Positions 11,801 to 21,960 are shown, numbered from the stretch's first letter. The stretch: 64,000 nt of DNA from Vicugna pacos (GCF_048564905.1 NC_133002.1:57469183-57533182), one strand, 5' to 3'. The notes: generated by a model not told the origin, from the sequence alone. Translations and numbers: made by a program.

Positions 11801-13095
11801 AAATCCACACACCCTTAGCCAATGTGTCTCGGGCTCCAGCCCCCATCACCGTTCCTCACAGTGACCCTGAATGAGTGAACAGATACGCCACCCCCCATCC
11901 CTGGGTGTCCCCCACCACACCCTCCCGTGGTCAACCCTCTACATGCCTAGTCTTACAAACATGCATGCAGCTGTGTACCCCTCGGTTCTGTGAACAAGAT
12001 GGTCTTTCTGCTGCTTCTCTAGGAGACCAGAAAGATCCTCCTTCTGTGGAAAATTAACCACCCCCCACCTAAATAATACACACATACTCATTCTTCTCTC
12101 AAACCCTTTCCCCACGTTAGCCTCTCTCCCCAAACCATCTGACCTTCCTGCATCTCTGGAGGAGATAGCTCGTGAATCATCTCCCTGGGGTGGGTGTCAC
12201 TCCTATATGAGTCCGACTTGACACCCCTTCATTAAGTGCGGATCGAGAGAAAACTGAGTGCAGATCCAGCACCATCCTCATTATAATGGCTAACAGCAAC
12301 GTAGGGCTCAGGAAGGACTGGGCACTGTCCTATGGTCTTACATGTGTTAATGGGTTTCATCCTCAAATCCTATCTGTCCTCGGAAGGACTCACCTAAGAC
12401 TATCCCCAACATGACCAGGCATCATTAGTGCCTGAGTTAACACGGCGTTAGGATGGGCAGGATTTGGAATTCGAATATAGAGGAAGGAAGGAAGGAAGGA
12501 AGGAAGGAAGGAAGGAAGGAAGGAAGGAAGAGTTTCTCTCCAATTACAGGACTGAAGATGGAATAGTTTGATTCTAAGAAAGGATTTCGCAGTGGGTAAC
12601 GTAGGCTGTCAGGTGTGGAGGGACTTGTGACCTCCTATCCAGCCGAGGAATTAGGTGGCAGCAGAGACCTAGGGGAAAGGGACTAAGAGGCAAGTGAGCA
12701 AAGGCTGAAGTATCTGTGCTAACTAGACTTCAATCAACCCCCTTTTCCACCCTGACAAGGACAACACACCATTGTACATGTAGAACCCCTCTTTGGACAG
12801 TAGTTCATGCCTTAAGTCAGGTAAAGGCAGATTTGGGGCGCAATTATGATGAGGATAATTTTCCCCTCCTCCACTCCAAACGGAGAATACATGGGAAAAT
12901 AAGGTAGCTCAATACATGCGATCTTCCAGGGAGACTCTCCCAGCCTTCCGGATCTCCTATGCGGCTCTCTCCACAGAGTCTCCTTCTCCTACATTTGGCA
13001 GAGTAGACACACCCAAGTCCAAAGTCCCACTCACCTGGGAGGCAGAGGAGCAGGAAGGCCCCGGAAAGGTACATCTTCTGGCCCCGCTGGCTCAT
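8700..13095 (-). CDS. CD300 (CMRF35-like) family receptor, four-exon gene
   Basis: Assembled coding exons are 13035-13095, 11463-11789, 9804-9900 and 8700-8811. All three introns are GT-AG, with phases 1, 1 and 2. The product is 198 residues: signal peptide (about 1-21), one V-type Ig domain (about 30-129), Ser/Thr-rich stalk (130-162), a single membrane span (about 163-193) and a five-residue tail. Visible CD300 hallmarks are the canonical Cys43/Cys112 pair (KCQY and DADTYWC), the extra family pair Cys57/Cys65 (FWCR and DC), and GRVTLRD in strand D. Lys177 in the membrane span suggests pairing with an acidic adaptor such as DAP12 or FcR-gamma, and there is no ITIM, so I infer an activating receptor of myeloid cells. 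Size fits the short activating members (about 200 residues). Position next to the RAB37 5' end suggests CD300E, but CD300C- or CD300H-like is possible. I saw no clear AATAAA within about 500 bases after the stop. Confidence 0.88.
9483..9610 (-). mobile_element. MIR SINE, reverse, in CD300-like intron 3
   Basis: TTTTACAGATGAGGAAACTG, then AGGCATAGAGAAGTTAAGTA, then ACTTGGCC: the MIR core in reverse. Confidence 0.8.
9804..9900 (-). CDS. CD300-like exon 3: Ser/Thr-rich stalk
   Basis: A 97-base exon with a CTGCAG acceptor and a GTAAGA donor, entering in phase 1 and leaving in phase 2. It reads about 32 residues rich in Thr, Ser, Ala and Pro (for example MRTTGTSASTG), typical of the O-glycosylated membrane-proximal stalk of CD300 proteins. 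The phases fit only this exon between the Ig and membrane exons, which is why I prefer it to the other donor-like site at about 9990. Confidence 0.8.
10800..10905 (+). mobile_element. L2 3' end, in CD300-like intron 2
   Basis: CCAGGGCAGAGACTGAGTCT through AGGCAATAAATGTCTTCAA, the typical L2 terminal segment. Confidence 0.6.
11030..11260 (-). mobile_element. MIR SINE, reverse, in CD300-like intron 2
   Basis: CCATTTTACAAATGGGGAAA with CTGAGGCACAAG, then 'AAGTGGCAGAGCTGAGACCT'. Nearly full-length MIR, ending about 200 bases downstream of the Ig exon donor. Confidence 0.82.
11463..11789 (-). CDS. CD300-like exon 2: V-type immunoglobulin domain
   Basis: A 327-base exon bounded by a pyrimidine-rich acceptor (ATGTTTTTCAG) and a GTAATG donor, phase 1 at both ends, which is the standard symmetric Ig exon of this family. 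It is open throughout. It carries KCQY, FWCRGPDW, a DC two-cysteine signature, GRVTLRDSP and DADTYWCGV, i.e. the B-strand Cys, the C-strand Trp-Cys, the CD300-specific second disulphide and the F-strand Tyr-x-Cys. It ends in VTVFPG, like the VSVFPA of CD300A/C. No N-linked sequon is present. Confidence 0.93.
12481..12530. repeat. (GGAA)n microsatellite in CD300-like intron 1
   Basis: About 12 perfect GGAA units between the signal-peptide and Ig exons. Confidence 0.97.
13035..13095 (-). CDS. CD300-like exon 1: start codon and signal peptide
   Basis: This exon encodes a short polar leader, then the hydrophobic core (M)YLSGAFLLLCLPG, and ends at a consensus donor (CCAG, then GTGAGT) in phase 1. 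Two in-frame ATGs exist, at 13095 and 13074. The second gives the usual short CD300 signal peptide starting directly at the hydrophobic core. The first adds seven polar residues (MSQRGQK), reminiscent of the longer start reported for CD300H-type members. I used the first as the outer limit; either is possible. Confidence 0.85.
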
Positions 13096-13850
13096 TCCTC
13101 TACCACATCTACAGAAGGAATAACACACTAGGCCCTCTTGGTTGTCTAGAGATCCAAAGCCAAGTTCTTGCTTCTCCTTTTTTGTTCCTCCTCCCATTCC
13201 AGCCTTGCTATCACATCACTTCTTGATTTTTCAAAACATAATTCTCAAAATGAACCATGAGACTTAGCAAGGGCCAAGGGCTCCTACAAAGCTTCAGGGT
13301 CCAGAGACAAAACTGGACACTTGATTTTTCCATAAAAGGCGTTACAAGGTCCTCATGGGAAAAGCAAAATTTGTTGGCTTCCTTTACACTTAATTTACAG
13401 ATTGGTGTTTCATTTTAGAATTGTAGTGTTTACTTCATGTCTTTAGTGTTTCTACTTTTACTTACATTTAGAGGAATGGTTAGGGGCTCTAAAGCTGTCA
13501 GTCCTATGTTGCACCCACCCAGGTAACTGTGCAGGTCAAATTGACCAAAAAAAAAAAAGCAGTGGGAACCCCTATGCACAGAACTTTGACCTACTTGTTT
13601 CCAAACCCTTTCCTTCCTTTTCCTGCTCAGCTTGTGTTTCAGGGACCTGAGCTTTGCAGGTTGTGTTTCCTAAGCTCTAAAGTCAATCTGCTCTGATTGC
13701 TTTCAGCCAATGGGAAGTCCTGGCAGGACAACAGAGGGAAGGGGTAGGGGAGGGCAGGGGGCTTCCTCACTGCCCACTCAGTGGGTGTGACTCCTCTATA
13801 TTCCCGTCACCTCCATGACATCAGCCCCCCGGGAGAAGCTAGCTGTGCTT
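13096..13850 (-). promoter_or_regulatory. Probable 5' flank/promoter of the CD300-like gene
   Basis: Upstream of the minus-strand start codon. No TATA box is evident. On the minus strand there are purine-rich GAGGAA/AGGAAC words in the first 150 bases, as in PU.1-driven myeloid promoters. This is inference from composition only. Confidence 0.35.
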
Positions 13851-14070
13851 CTGCCTTCCAGCAAGTGACTCTGCAACTCTGGGTTGGGTTCTGGGTCTCT
13901 GCCTCCTAGCTCTGTCCCTCCAGCCTAAGGGTGGCCGGATCTTCTGCTGTTGCTAATCTCTGTGCCTACATTCTCTATTTGGCTTCTCAGAATTTCCATC
14001 ACTTCCATTATAAACACTTCTGGTGGTTTCTGTTGTCCTGGTTGGGCCTTGACTGATATAAGCTGTCAGA
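13851..14070. repeat. Interspersed repeat remnant, family unassigned
   Basis: Reads like an ancient dispersed repeat (CTCCAGCCTAAGGGTGGCCG, CTGCTGTTGCTAATCTC, GGGCCTTGACTGATATA). The family is not named with confidence. Confidence 0.35.
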
Positions 14071-15210
14071 TCCTAATCTTCATGCTTTATATGCGGTTAC
14101 TCAGGTGAAAGGGGCTTATTAAAAATAACAAAAGGTGCTCCTAATACTCTTACCACTCAGGAAATTGCAAGGGTTTTAGAAACTCTGTGTCAGGAACTGG
14201 GCACAAAAACTAAATATATATTTAGCACAGCTTTTAACTCTTTACGCCATCAAATCACTCAGTCATTTGGTAAAGCCAATGGACTTCCTTGTAGAATAAT
14301 GCTCTCAAATGTCTGTAACAAAATGCAGAGGATTACAAAGGCAATCAATTACCCTGAAATGCTGCTGTCAAGAAATTTTCAAAAATCAGATTTGTGGGAT
14401 TTCCATTTCTGCCCAAAGTGCAGTAACAAGGATTGATTTATAACCAAAAACAACAAGAGCAACTAAAAAACGAAAATAAAATCAGAATATATGAAACAAC
14501 AGTTTGAAGACACTGGGCACCAGGCAAAGAAGGACAGTGATCCCTGAGGATGGAAAATAAACAAGTGGAGCCCTGTGATTGCCCCGTCTTATACTGGGAG
14601 TTTCCAGGCTGGGGCACAGGGAAGGGGAACCCCAGCAAAGGCCGGTAGACTTCCTGAGTTGGTAGGACAGAGCATAGATTCCAGGGAGACCAAGTTAGGC
14701 TGAGGGTCTCCAGCAAGTAGCCAGCAGAGAATGCTGATCAGTGCGTGCCTGTGAGAAAACTGACCAAGGCCAAAGAAACAACCTCCTGAGAGGATTAGAG
14801 AGGACAGTAACTGGGGTTCATACGAGCCTGGGAGTATTGGCTATTCCCACAGGCCCAACTAGAAAATCTCATAACTCATGGGACATTGGGAGGAGTACTC
14901 AAACAGTCCTTGCCTCAGTAGTGGGAAACAATTAGCCCTAGACTAACAAATCTTAGTATCAAGATTCAAAAGGATCAAAATATTTTCCGGTAACTTAACT
15001 ACATCCCAGAACAAAATTCAAGAATATTTACAGGGCTACAAAAATACCTAGCACCTAACCAGGTAGAATTCGCAATGTCTAGCTTCCAATCAAAAATGAC
15101 CAGGAAAGCAAAGAAGCAAGAAATTACAACCAATAATGACGGGGGGAAATCAATCAACTGAAACCAACCCAGGACTGACACCAATATTAGAAGCAGACAA
15201 GTAAATAAGA
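14071..15210. other. Spacer, no gene recognised
   Basis: 14100-14430 resembles a decayed processed or interspersed sequence. The open frames here are short and lack domains. Confidence 0.4.
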
Positions 15211-15222
15211 ACATTAAAATTA

Positions 15223-15437
15223 ATAAACGAGATTTTACTGCATAGCACAGGGAAATATATACAAGATCTTGTGGTAGCTCACAGCAAAAAAAAATGTGAC
15301 AATGAATATATGTATGTTCATGTATAACTGAAAAATTGTGCTGTACACTGGAATTTGACACAACATTGTAAAATGACTATTACTCAATAAAAAATGTTTA
15401 AAAAAAAGAAAAAAAAGAATAGTTAAAATTTAAAAAA
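15223..15437 (+). mobile_element. 5'-truncated young L1, 3' end
   Basis: Forward L1 tail flanked by ACATTAAAATTA at 15211-15222 and 15438-15449. Confidence 0.85.
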
Positions 15438-16380
15438 ACATTAAAATTATTGTTTAAGTATACTTCATATGTTCAAAAAGCTAGAGGAAAGATTAAACAT
15501 GTTAAGTGGAGACATGAAAGGTATTTGACAAGATCTATATTGAACTTTAAGAAATGAAAACTCTATCTGGGGTGAAAAATACACTAGACGGGGTTAAGAG
15601 CAGATTAGACAGTAGAAGGAAAGAGGACTGAACACGGAGACTTAATGGAAATCTCTTCTGTAATTGTGAAGCTTTCAGTCTGGTCTCGCTCAGCCTCCGT
15701 GGTCTGGCACTAAGACCCCTCCGCTGCCTTGCTTTCAGGAAACAATCACAGGAAAACAAAATCCATAGCATCCAAGAGGGAGTGAGCAATCCAACAGCAC
15801 ATGTGGCACTCTGGTCAAATGCAGAGGCTGAGTGACAGGCGACGCTTGGAAAAAATCCCAAGCCAGCAGGCTTGTTTCTTCTTCCAAAAGTGAGATTCAG
15901 ATTGAGGGCACTGCTGTCAGGCAGGAAAAGCCAAAGTCACCACAAGTTCCGTGTAAGAGTCTGCATGAAGGAGAAGCAAAAACCTGCACCAGCCCTGACT
16001 CAAAGCCCCTTTGCTGAAGAAGTCCTGGTTGCTGGCTCCTTTTAGATATGACTTTCTCCATAATTGGATAAGGGAGAAACTTGCCACTTGCAAAATAAGA
16101 CCAAAGTTATAAGTGGACCTCACCATACGTGGAAGTTGCATTTGAATTTCATGTGAGTCTCGGCCCCAGAAAGAAGTGATTTTTTTTTTTAACGTAGGAA
16201 AGTCAAAACACTCTTTCCCCTGCTGGAATCAGTGTGAGGTATTTCCCCAGAAGCTGCACAGCCAGAAAGCCCCGTGTCATTCTTGCCCGTCCTTTCAACC
16301 ACCCGGTGAGCAAGATCAGCTCAGGGGCACTGGACACTTAACATCACCAATGATTCACACCTTCTAGCAAAGGGCAAAAA
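15438..16380. other. Spacer, no gene recognised
   Basis: No exon signals or named repeats seen. Confidence 0.4.
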
Positions 16381-16384
16381 CGAG

Positions 16385-16625
16385 GAGCCCAGTGTTGTCG
16401 AAACCGAGGGTCGAGACCTATTGGTGGGTCTTGAAATTAATGTAGTGAGCCTTGAGCAGACTTCTTCTTATAAATAAGATATGTTCAGATAGATCAGAGC
16501 ATATCTCAGGGAGTCCTGGTAAATACTGAAATTTTTATTTCAGTTTCCTCTACGTGTGGGCCGTGCTGCAGTATAAACTGTGAGTCACGGTAAAAAAAAA
16601 AAAAATTGAAAGTCATGACCCAGAT
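16385..16625. mobile_element. Probable non-autonomous DNA transposon relic
   Basis: The pattern GTCGAGACCTATTGGTGGGT ... AACTGTGAGTCACGGTAAAA resembles the family of short MER DNA transposons that begin with a 'gggtcgtgacc' motif. The family is not certain. Confidence 0.45.
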
Positions 16626-17111
16626 GGTGTTTGAGCATTTAACATTTCACAGGAGACCCTCCCACCATTCTCTGTCTCTTGGAATCACCATCAAGCATGT
16701 TCTGGTCCAGAAAGGAGAGATGGCCCTGAGTTTGGCAGACTCTAGAACAAGCAGATAACGCCTTCATGTGTGTAGTGGACTTCACATTTTGAAAGTGAAG
16801 TATCTGTCAGGGATGTGAAACGAGAAGATCCTCGTGGTTATACCTGAAACTATCTGCCCACGTCATTCCATTTAGGGATTGCTTTTTTGTAAATACTCAA
16901 TCCCAACACAGACGAGGCTGAGAAAGGGGTGCTGGTATGGGGAGAAGACAGTGCACTGGAAGAACATGCCCAGAGGGAGGTAAGGCACAAAGCAAGCTGC
17001 TACTTTGGCGGTGAGCACCAGTGCCCCTCACCCACTGACTGGTATCTTCCTCCAGGACCACCCTGGCCAGCTGACTCACTTGCCTTCATCCATGTGAATA
17101 ACTTCCTCATG
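16626..17111. other. Spacer, no gene recognised
   Basis: No exon or repeat recognised. Confidence 0.4.
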
Positions 17112-17136
17112 GCTTGCTTGCTTGCTTGCTTGCTTG

Positions 17137-17167
<31 letters not shown>

Positions 17168-17170
17168 TCA
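17112..17170. repeat. Compound (CTTG)n(CTTT)n microsatellite
   Basis: About seven GCTT units pass directly into about eight CTTT units. Confidence 0.95.
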
Positions 17171-17624
17171 TTCATTTTTAACTTCCTTCTCTTCCTTTTA
17201 TTTCAAGCTATTAGGGGATACAAGGTTAGCAGCGCTAAACATAGCCTGGAACAGGAGAGAGGACTCCACAGAAAAGATCTGGAAAGATGAAGTGAGTAAT
17301 ACCACCATTAAGGGTCTGGAGGTCCAAGAGGTCCCTCCGTAACCTTCACATCCACACAGGCAGGGCTGGTGAGAGAATAATGGGGTATTCAAGGTGAGAG
17401 ACAGTCCCCTGAGCCAGCAGGGCTGAGGGAGAGGACCTCCTGGGCGGGGCTGAGGGAGAGGAACATCCAGCAGGGGCTGGAGTCCTTGGCAGGACACAGA
17501 CATTCCCAACTCAGCAAGGAGACATCTTTCTTTTCTTCCTGCCCTTCCACCTCCTGCTGCCCATTAGCTGAACCCAACCAGAAGCTGGAGAGTGAGGTCA
17601 CGTCCTCTACTCTGCTAAGACCAC

Positions 17625-17762
17625 AAACCCCTCCAAGACAAACACCATGTCTGATTCATCTTAATATTCCCAGCACTTAATGTAGTGACTGGTATATAAC
17701 AGGTGCTTGGGAAACATGTGCTGCATGAATAGATGAATGAATGAAGGAATGAATGAAGGAAT
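17625..17762 (+). mobile_element. L2 3' end plus (GAAT)n
   Basis: ACCATGTCTGATTCATCTTA, then CCCAGCACTTAATGTAGTGA, then GGTGCTTGGGAAA, ending in GAATGAATGAA repeats. Confidence 0.7.
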
Positions 17763-18800
17763 TCCATCTCCCTGGCAACCAGAGGCAGGGCATGGTGTTT
17801 GGCTGATAATTAACTTCTCATTATGTGAGATGGATAATGACCCCCAAGCATGCCCACGGAACTCAGTTTGACACACTAGTTGCTCTGCAGAAATAGGTCA
17901 TCCTGACATTAGTCACCAGACTCCCACTTCATACAAACACATCAGGTGTTCCAGCTCCCACTGTCCAGAGCTGGGATTCAGACAATGCCCAGGCATGCTG
18001 GTGAACCAGAAGCAGGAAGACTTTAGGAGGACTCCAGGGGTCTACTTTGGAGAAAGGAGCCCGAGCGCAGAAGAGGCGGGGGTAGGGGGCAGTAGAGAGG
18101 CATCCAGGGGTCTCAAAGCAGCTTCTCCCTGTACCTGAGCTCAGGACTAGCCTGAGGAGAGGGTAGCTACTGGCAGCAGTGACAGAGCTATCCTCACCAG
18201 TCCCCTGTAATGTATGGAGGGACAAGCAACTCTGTTTCAGGGCCGAGTGACAAAGTATGATTCAAAGAAGGGAGAGAAGACACAGCCTGGCCTCTCTGAG
18301 ACCTCAGGGGCCACAGATCTGGGCTCGCTTGGAGCTGGCACCTTTGGCACTGGTGTTCACCTATTTTAATGATTGGCCCACTTAGAGACAGAAGAGGTCT
18401 ACCAGAAGAGAAAGATACTAAAATTAGGCCTTCAAACCAGGGAAATATCTATTTCAAAGACACTTTTCTATTTCTTCCCTTTGCCATTTGAAGGCCACAG
18501 AGAACCTGGTGCTACACCAGGTCCCAAGAGAAGCACTTGGCAGATCACTCATCGGATAATGACTTCCATTAGAATAGCACACTCGACTATTCAAAGCACT
18601 TCTGCATCGGTTACCTAATATCCGGTCAGCACAGACAGGCTCCAGGATAGAACGGCGTCTCAGAAATCATCGCTTTCAAGCTTTTGATCTTTCCTGCCAA
18701 TTGGCTTCAAAGCTGCTTTTCCTTCTGAAATCTATTTTTGGGTCATTTGCAGAAAATTCCCCAGTGACAGTCTCTTCTTACTTCTTCATTTTGGCCAAGA
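17763..18800. other. Spacer, no gene recognised
   Basis: Open frames exist on the minus strand (17929-18225) but without domain, signal peptide or splice context. Confidence 0.4.
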
Positions 18801-18804
18801 ATTT

Positions 18805-19205
18805 TTTCTTTTCTTTCCTTTTCTTTTCTTTTCTATTTTAATTGAAATAGAGTTGATTTACAATGTTGTGTTAGTTTCTGGTGTACAGCATAGTGATTCA
18901 GTTACATACACACACACGCACACATATATATAGAATATATATACATTCTTTTTCACATTCTTTTTCATTATAGATTGTTCCAAGATATTGAATACAGTTC
19001 CCTATGCTACATAGTAGGACCTTGTTGTTTATCTGTTTTATATATAGTAGTTTGTATCTGCAAATCCCAAACTCCTAATTTATCCCTCCCTCCTCACTTT
19101 CCCCTCTGGTAACCATAAGTTTGTTTTCTATGTCCATGAGTCTATTTCTGTTTTGTAAATAAGTTCATATGTGGTTTGGTTCTTTTTTAAAGATTCCAAA
19201 AGAAT
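18805..19205 (-). mobile_element. L1 3' end, reverse
   Basis: TTTACAATGTTGTGTTAGTT, then CTGGTGTACAGCATAGTGAT, and GACCTTGTTGTTTATCTG: artiodactyl L1 3' UTR in reverse. Contains a short (CA)n(TA)n. Confidence 0.8.
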
Positions 19206-19940
19206 GTTTTCTTTTGGTGCTGTAATTCTTTGCATAACTCATTCAGTGGTCAAAAGAATAAAGTTGGTCAAAAGCAGACCAATTTTAATGTGTATTATTA
19301 TATCCCACTCATTTGTCAAAGAATTACCGAGAGCTTGAGTTTTGATTTCTATGTGAAAGAGGCAACAAGGTAATGCCTATGGAAGTATGTACACCTCTGC
19401 CTCATCAACCCATCACTGGACAAATCAAAATGTGGGCACGTGCCTCGGCCCCCCACCCCTAAAACTTTACCTGTCCCCAGAGGAACCCAGCAGAGGAGAA
19501 ACTCAGCAATGCTGAGATGTGGGTGGCACGTTCCCACACTCTGGTTTCTGAATGAGTCTGGGAGCCCCTCACAAACCTGAGCTGGCCACCAAGATAACCC
19601 GAAGCAAAGGTTTATGCACACAAGCTTTCCCAGGGAAAGAATCAGAGCTGTCAGAGACACCAATTTCAGCTCTCCTGACCAAGTGTGAAGGCCAGATTTC
19701 AACAGTTCACTCCACGATGAGACGTCTGGGTCAGGTGAGGTCAGGACTGGCGCTCTTGTTATTTCTAAGTAGATAAACCAAATCAAATAAGCATCTTCTC
19801 TCCTGACTGCCTCCCATTACCTTCTATTCTCCATCTGGTCCTACACAGAAGAGGAGTTAGCTGGCTTAGAGCATCTCACTGCAGCCGCCAGGGGTGCAGG
19901 GTCACTAACCAGCAAACGAAGTCAAGAACCATCTGAGACG
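19206..19940. other. Spacer, no gene recognised
   Basis: No exon recognised. A weak donor-like site near 19470 (minus) did not join to any CD300-like reading. Confidence 0.4.
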
Positions 19941-20275
19941 GTGCAGACACACACAAACAATACATTGACTCAGAACACATACAGATGCAACATACATGTA
20001 TACAACAGATACATACAAAACACACAGATGCAATACACACAAAACACATACATAGACACTAAACTCACATAGACACAATACACACATGCAGAAGAGATAT
20101 ACACAAAACAGACACACAATATATATACAGAGAGAAAACAGGTGGATACAACACACATATACAACAGACACACACAAACACATATACACACAATGCATAT
20201 AGACACAACATATTCTTAGAAAAAGACACAAGCATAGACACATATGCAAACACCTAAATACACACACGCATTTCC
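19941..20275. repeat. Degenerate CA-rich low-complexity tract
   Basis: About 330 bases of ACACA/ATACA words, starting only about 25 bases beyond the donor of the CD300 pseudo-exon. The long Cys/Val/Tyr-rich minus frames here are translations of this repeat. Confidence 0.9.
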
Positions 20276-20298
20276 ACGCACCTGAGGAAGCCTCTTAC

Positions 20299-20682
20299 CT
20301 GGGGCCACTATGATTTCCACTCCATCCCCCGGGTCCTTCAGGTTTATTCTATGGTGCATCTGTAAGTGTCAGCATCATCCTCCGGCAGATTCTCCATGGC
20401 GACAATGAAAGTGTAATGACTGTGACCATCTTTTTTTTTTTTTTTAGGTGTACATAGATTTTATTTATTTATTTTTTAAGACTGTGACCATCTTTAATGG
20501 AGACCCGATCTCTTCTTCTTCAGCTACTTCGGTCTTAATGAGGTAGGAACAGGAGTCCCAGGTGGCTCTCCAGCACCAGCATTCCACATATGCTATATGC
20601 TCCCAGCCCTGTCCCCATTGGCACTGCACTGCCAGGGACCCTCCCTTCGGGCCACTCTCCTGGCCTCTCACTGAGGAGTCAT
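20299..20682 (-). pseudogene. CD300-type Ig exon, interrupted and frameshifted
   Basis: An acceptor (TTGTTTTTCAG) precedes the exon, and a GTAAGA donor after CCCCAG ends it. The reading begins DDSSVRGQ, then GGSLAVQCQW, a WCWRATWDSC segment (extra CD300 cysteines) and LIKTEVAEEE. After a frame change it continues RDRVSIKDGHSHYTFIV, MENLPEDDADTYRC, then a stop and another frame change before a VEIIVAPG end. It resembles CD300LF/LB/LD-type domains. The F-strand Trp of YWC is Arg (YRC). A 46-base SINE fragment sits inside, flanked by a 16-bp duplication. I found no matching signal, stalk or membrane exon nearby, so this is probably a decayed paralogue. Confidence 0.85.
20434..20479 (-). mobile_element. 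Truncated SINE tail inserted in the CD300 pseudo-exon
   Basis: A poly-T run is followed by a (TTTA)n-like stretch, i.e. the 3' tail of the camelid tRNA-derived SINE in reverse orientation. It is flanked by the exact 16-bp direct repeat GACTGTGACCATCTTT at 20418-20433 and 20480-20495. Only the tail is present, so this is a strongly 5'-truncated retroposon. Insert plus duplication adds 62 bases. Confidence 0.82.
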
Positions 20683-20844
20683 CTGAAAAACAAATGCCCA
20701 TGTATCTTCTCAGCCAGCACTATGACCTGGAAATGCCAAATTCTGGCAACAACACACACATCCATACGACAGCAACAACAAATTAAAACCAGAGGGAAGA
20801 TGCCCCATGAACAGAAAGAGAACCACCATTTGTTGAGACCCTGC

Positions 20845-20990
20845 TGTATTAGAGACCTTGCAGCAACTCTCCGTGGGGATGCTATATCCCCATCATACAG
20901 ATGGAGAAACTGAGGCTCAGGGAAGTTGTATGACTTGCCCAAGTTCACAATAACCTATAGTGAAAGAGGAGGCATTTGAGCCAACTTCTG
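20845..20990 (-). mobile_element. MIR SINE, reverse
   Basis: ATACAGATGGAGAAACTGAG, then GCTCAGGGAAGTTGTATGAC. Confidence 0.75.
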
Positions 20991-21089
20991 CCTGACTTCT
21001 TGCTTTGATCAGCAAAGTCTATCCCAGGGCAAAGGGATGAGGCATCTGTGGTTGCTGAATGCTTTAAGATAAATGTACTTAGCAAATGT

Positions 21090-21300
21090 TTATTAATAAT
21101 TATAACAATAACCCATATTTATTGAAAAATTCCACTACATAAATCATCTCATTTCATTCACCCATGAATAAGGAAGAATCATTATCCCCATTTTGCAGAT
21201 GAGGAAACTGAGATTTAGCAAGGTTAAGTGATTTATCTAAGATCAAAAAGCCAGCAAGTAGCAGAGTCAGAGTTCAAACTCATATCCCTCTGTTCCCAAG
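21090..21300 (-). mobile_element. MIR SINE, reverse
   Basis: CCATTTTGCAGATGAGGAAA, then CCAGCAAGTAGCAGAGTCAG. Confidence 0.8.
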
Positions 21301-21960
21301 CCTCATGCTTTTAACCAATTTATTCTCAACCTCTACTGGTCGAATAAGATCCACAAAGATCAAAGAATAGATGTTTCCATCCCCAGCCTTTCTCTGAGTA
21401 ACTACTCTGAACTCAGGGTGCTGTCAACAAGGCCCCACGACGCTTGCTTCTTTTTTTGGAAATACCAGAAAACATCAGAGACAGACTCAAGGATAACAGT
21501 GGTTCTCGATATCTCCAGGCACGTGCACAGGGTCTACCTGCAGATTCCAGTTTCCTAGCTGGTAAACCCCACAGAAGAACACATGCAAATGCTCACAATC
21601 AAATACAAGGAACTTCCACACAGCCCACTCACTCTCACATGCCCAGTCCACTGGTTAGCAAGAGAATAACAAAAAAACAATCTTCTAACTTAAGTATCAC
21701 AAAGATCCACAGAAGCGGCAGCTCTTAGGAACCGCCCCACGTTGCACGAATCCTTCTCAATCCAGCCTGCAGTTTCGATTCCTAGATTCGACAGAAGTTT
21801 CAGTGTGAGCTCATGCGGGTAAGAGGTGGGGAGGGCTGAGTGTCCCAGAAAACTGAGGGGTGTAAACAAATGATGAGATGCAGCCACAAAAGTAGCTCGG
21901 GGCTTTCTGTGGTTGATGGGTGGGGGACGGCAAGTTAAAGAGGCCATTGTCCCCCTAAAT
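21301..21960. other. Spacer, no gene recognised
   Basis: The place to expect a signal-peptide exon of the CD300 pseudogene (minus strand), but none was found. Confidence 0.4.

Noticed and set aside
12481-12530. Regular short repeats that might suggest a CRISPR-like array
   Set aside because: A simple GGAA microsatellite without spacers, in a mammalian genome.
19905-20267. Cys/Val/Tyr-rich open frames on the minus strand, which look like membrane proteins
   Set aside because: All are translations of the degenerate CA-rich tract in different frames.
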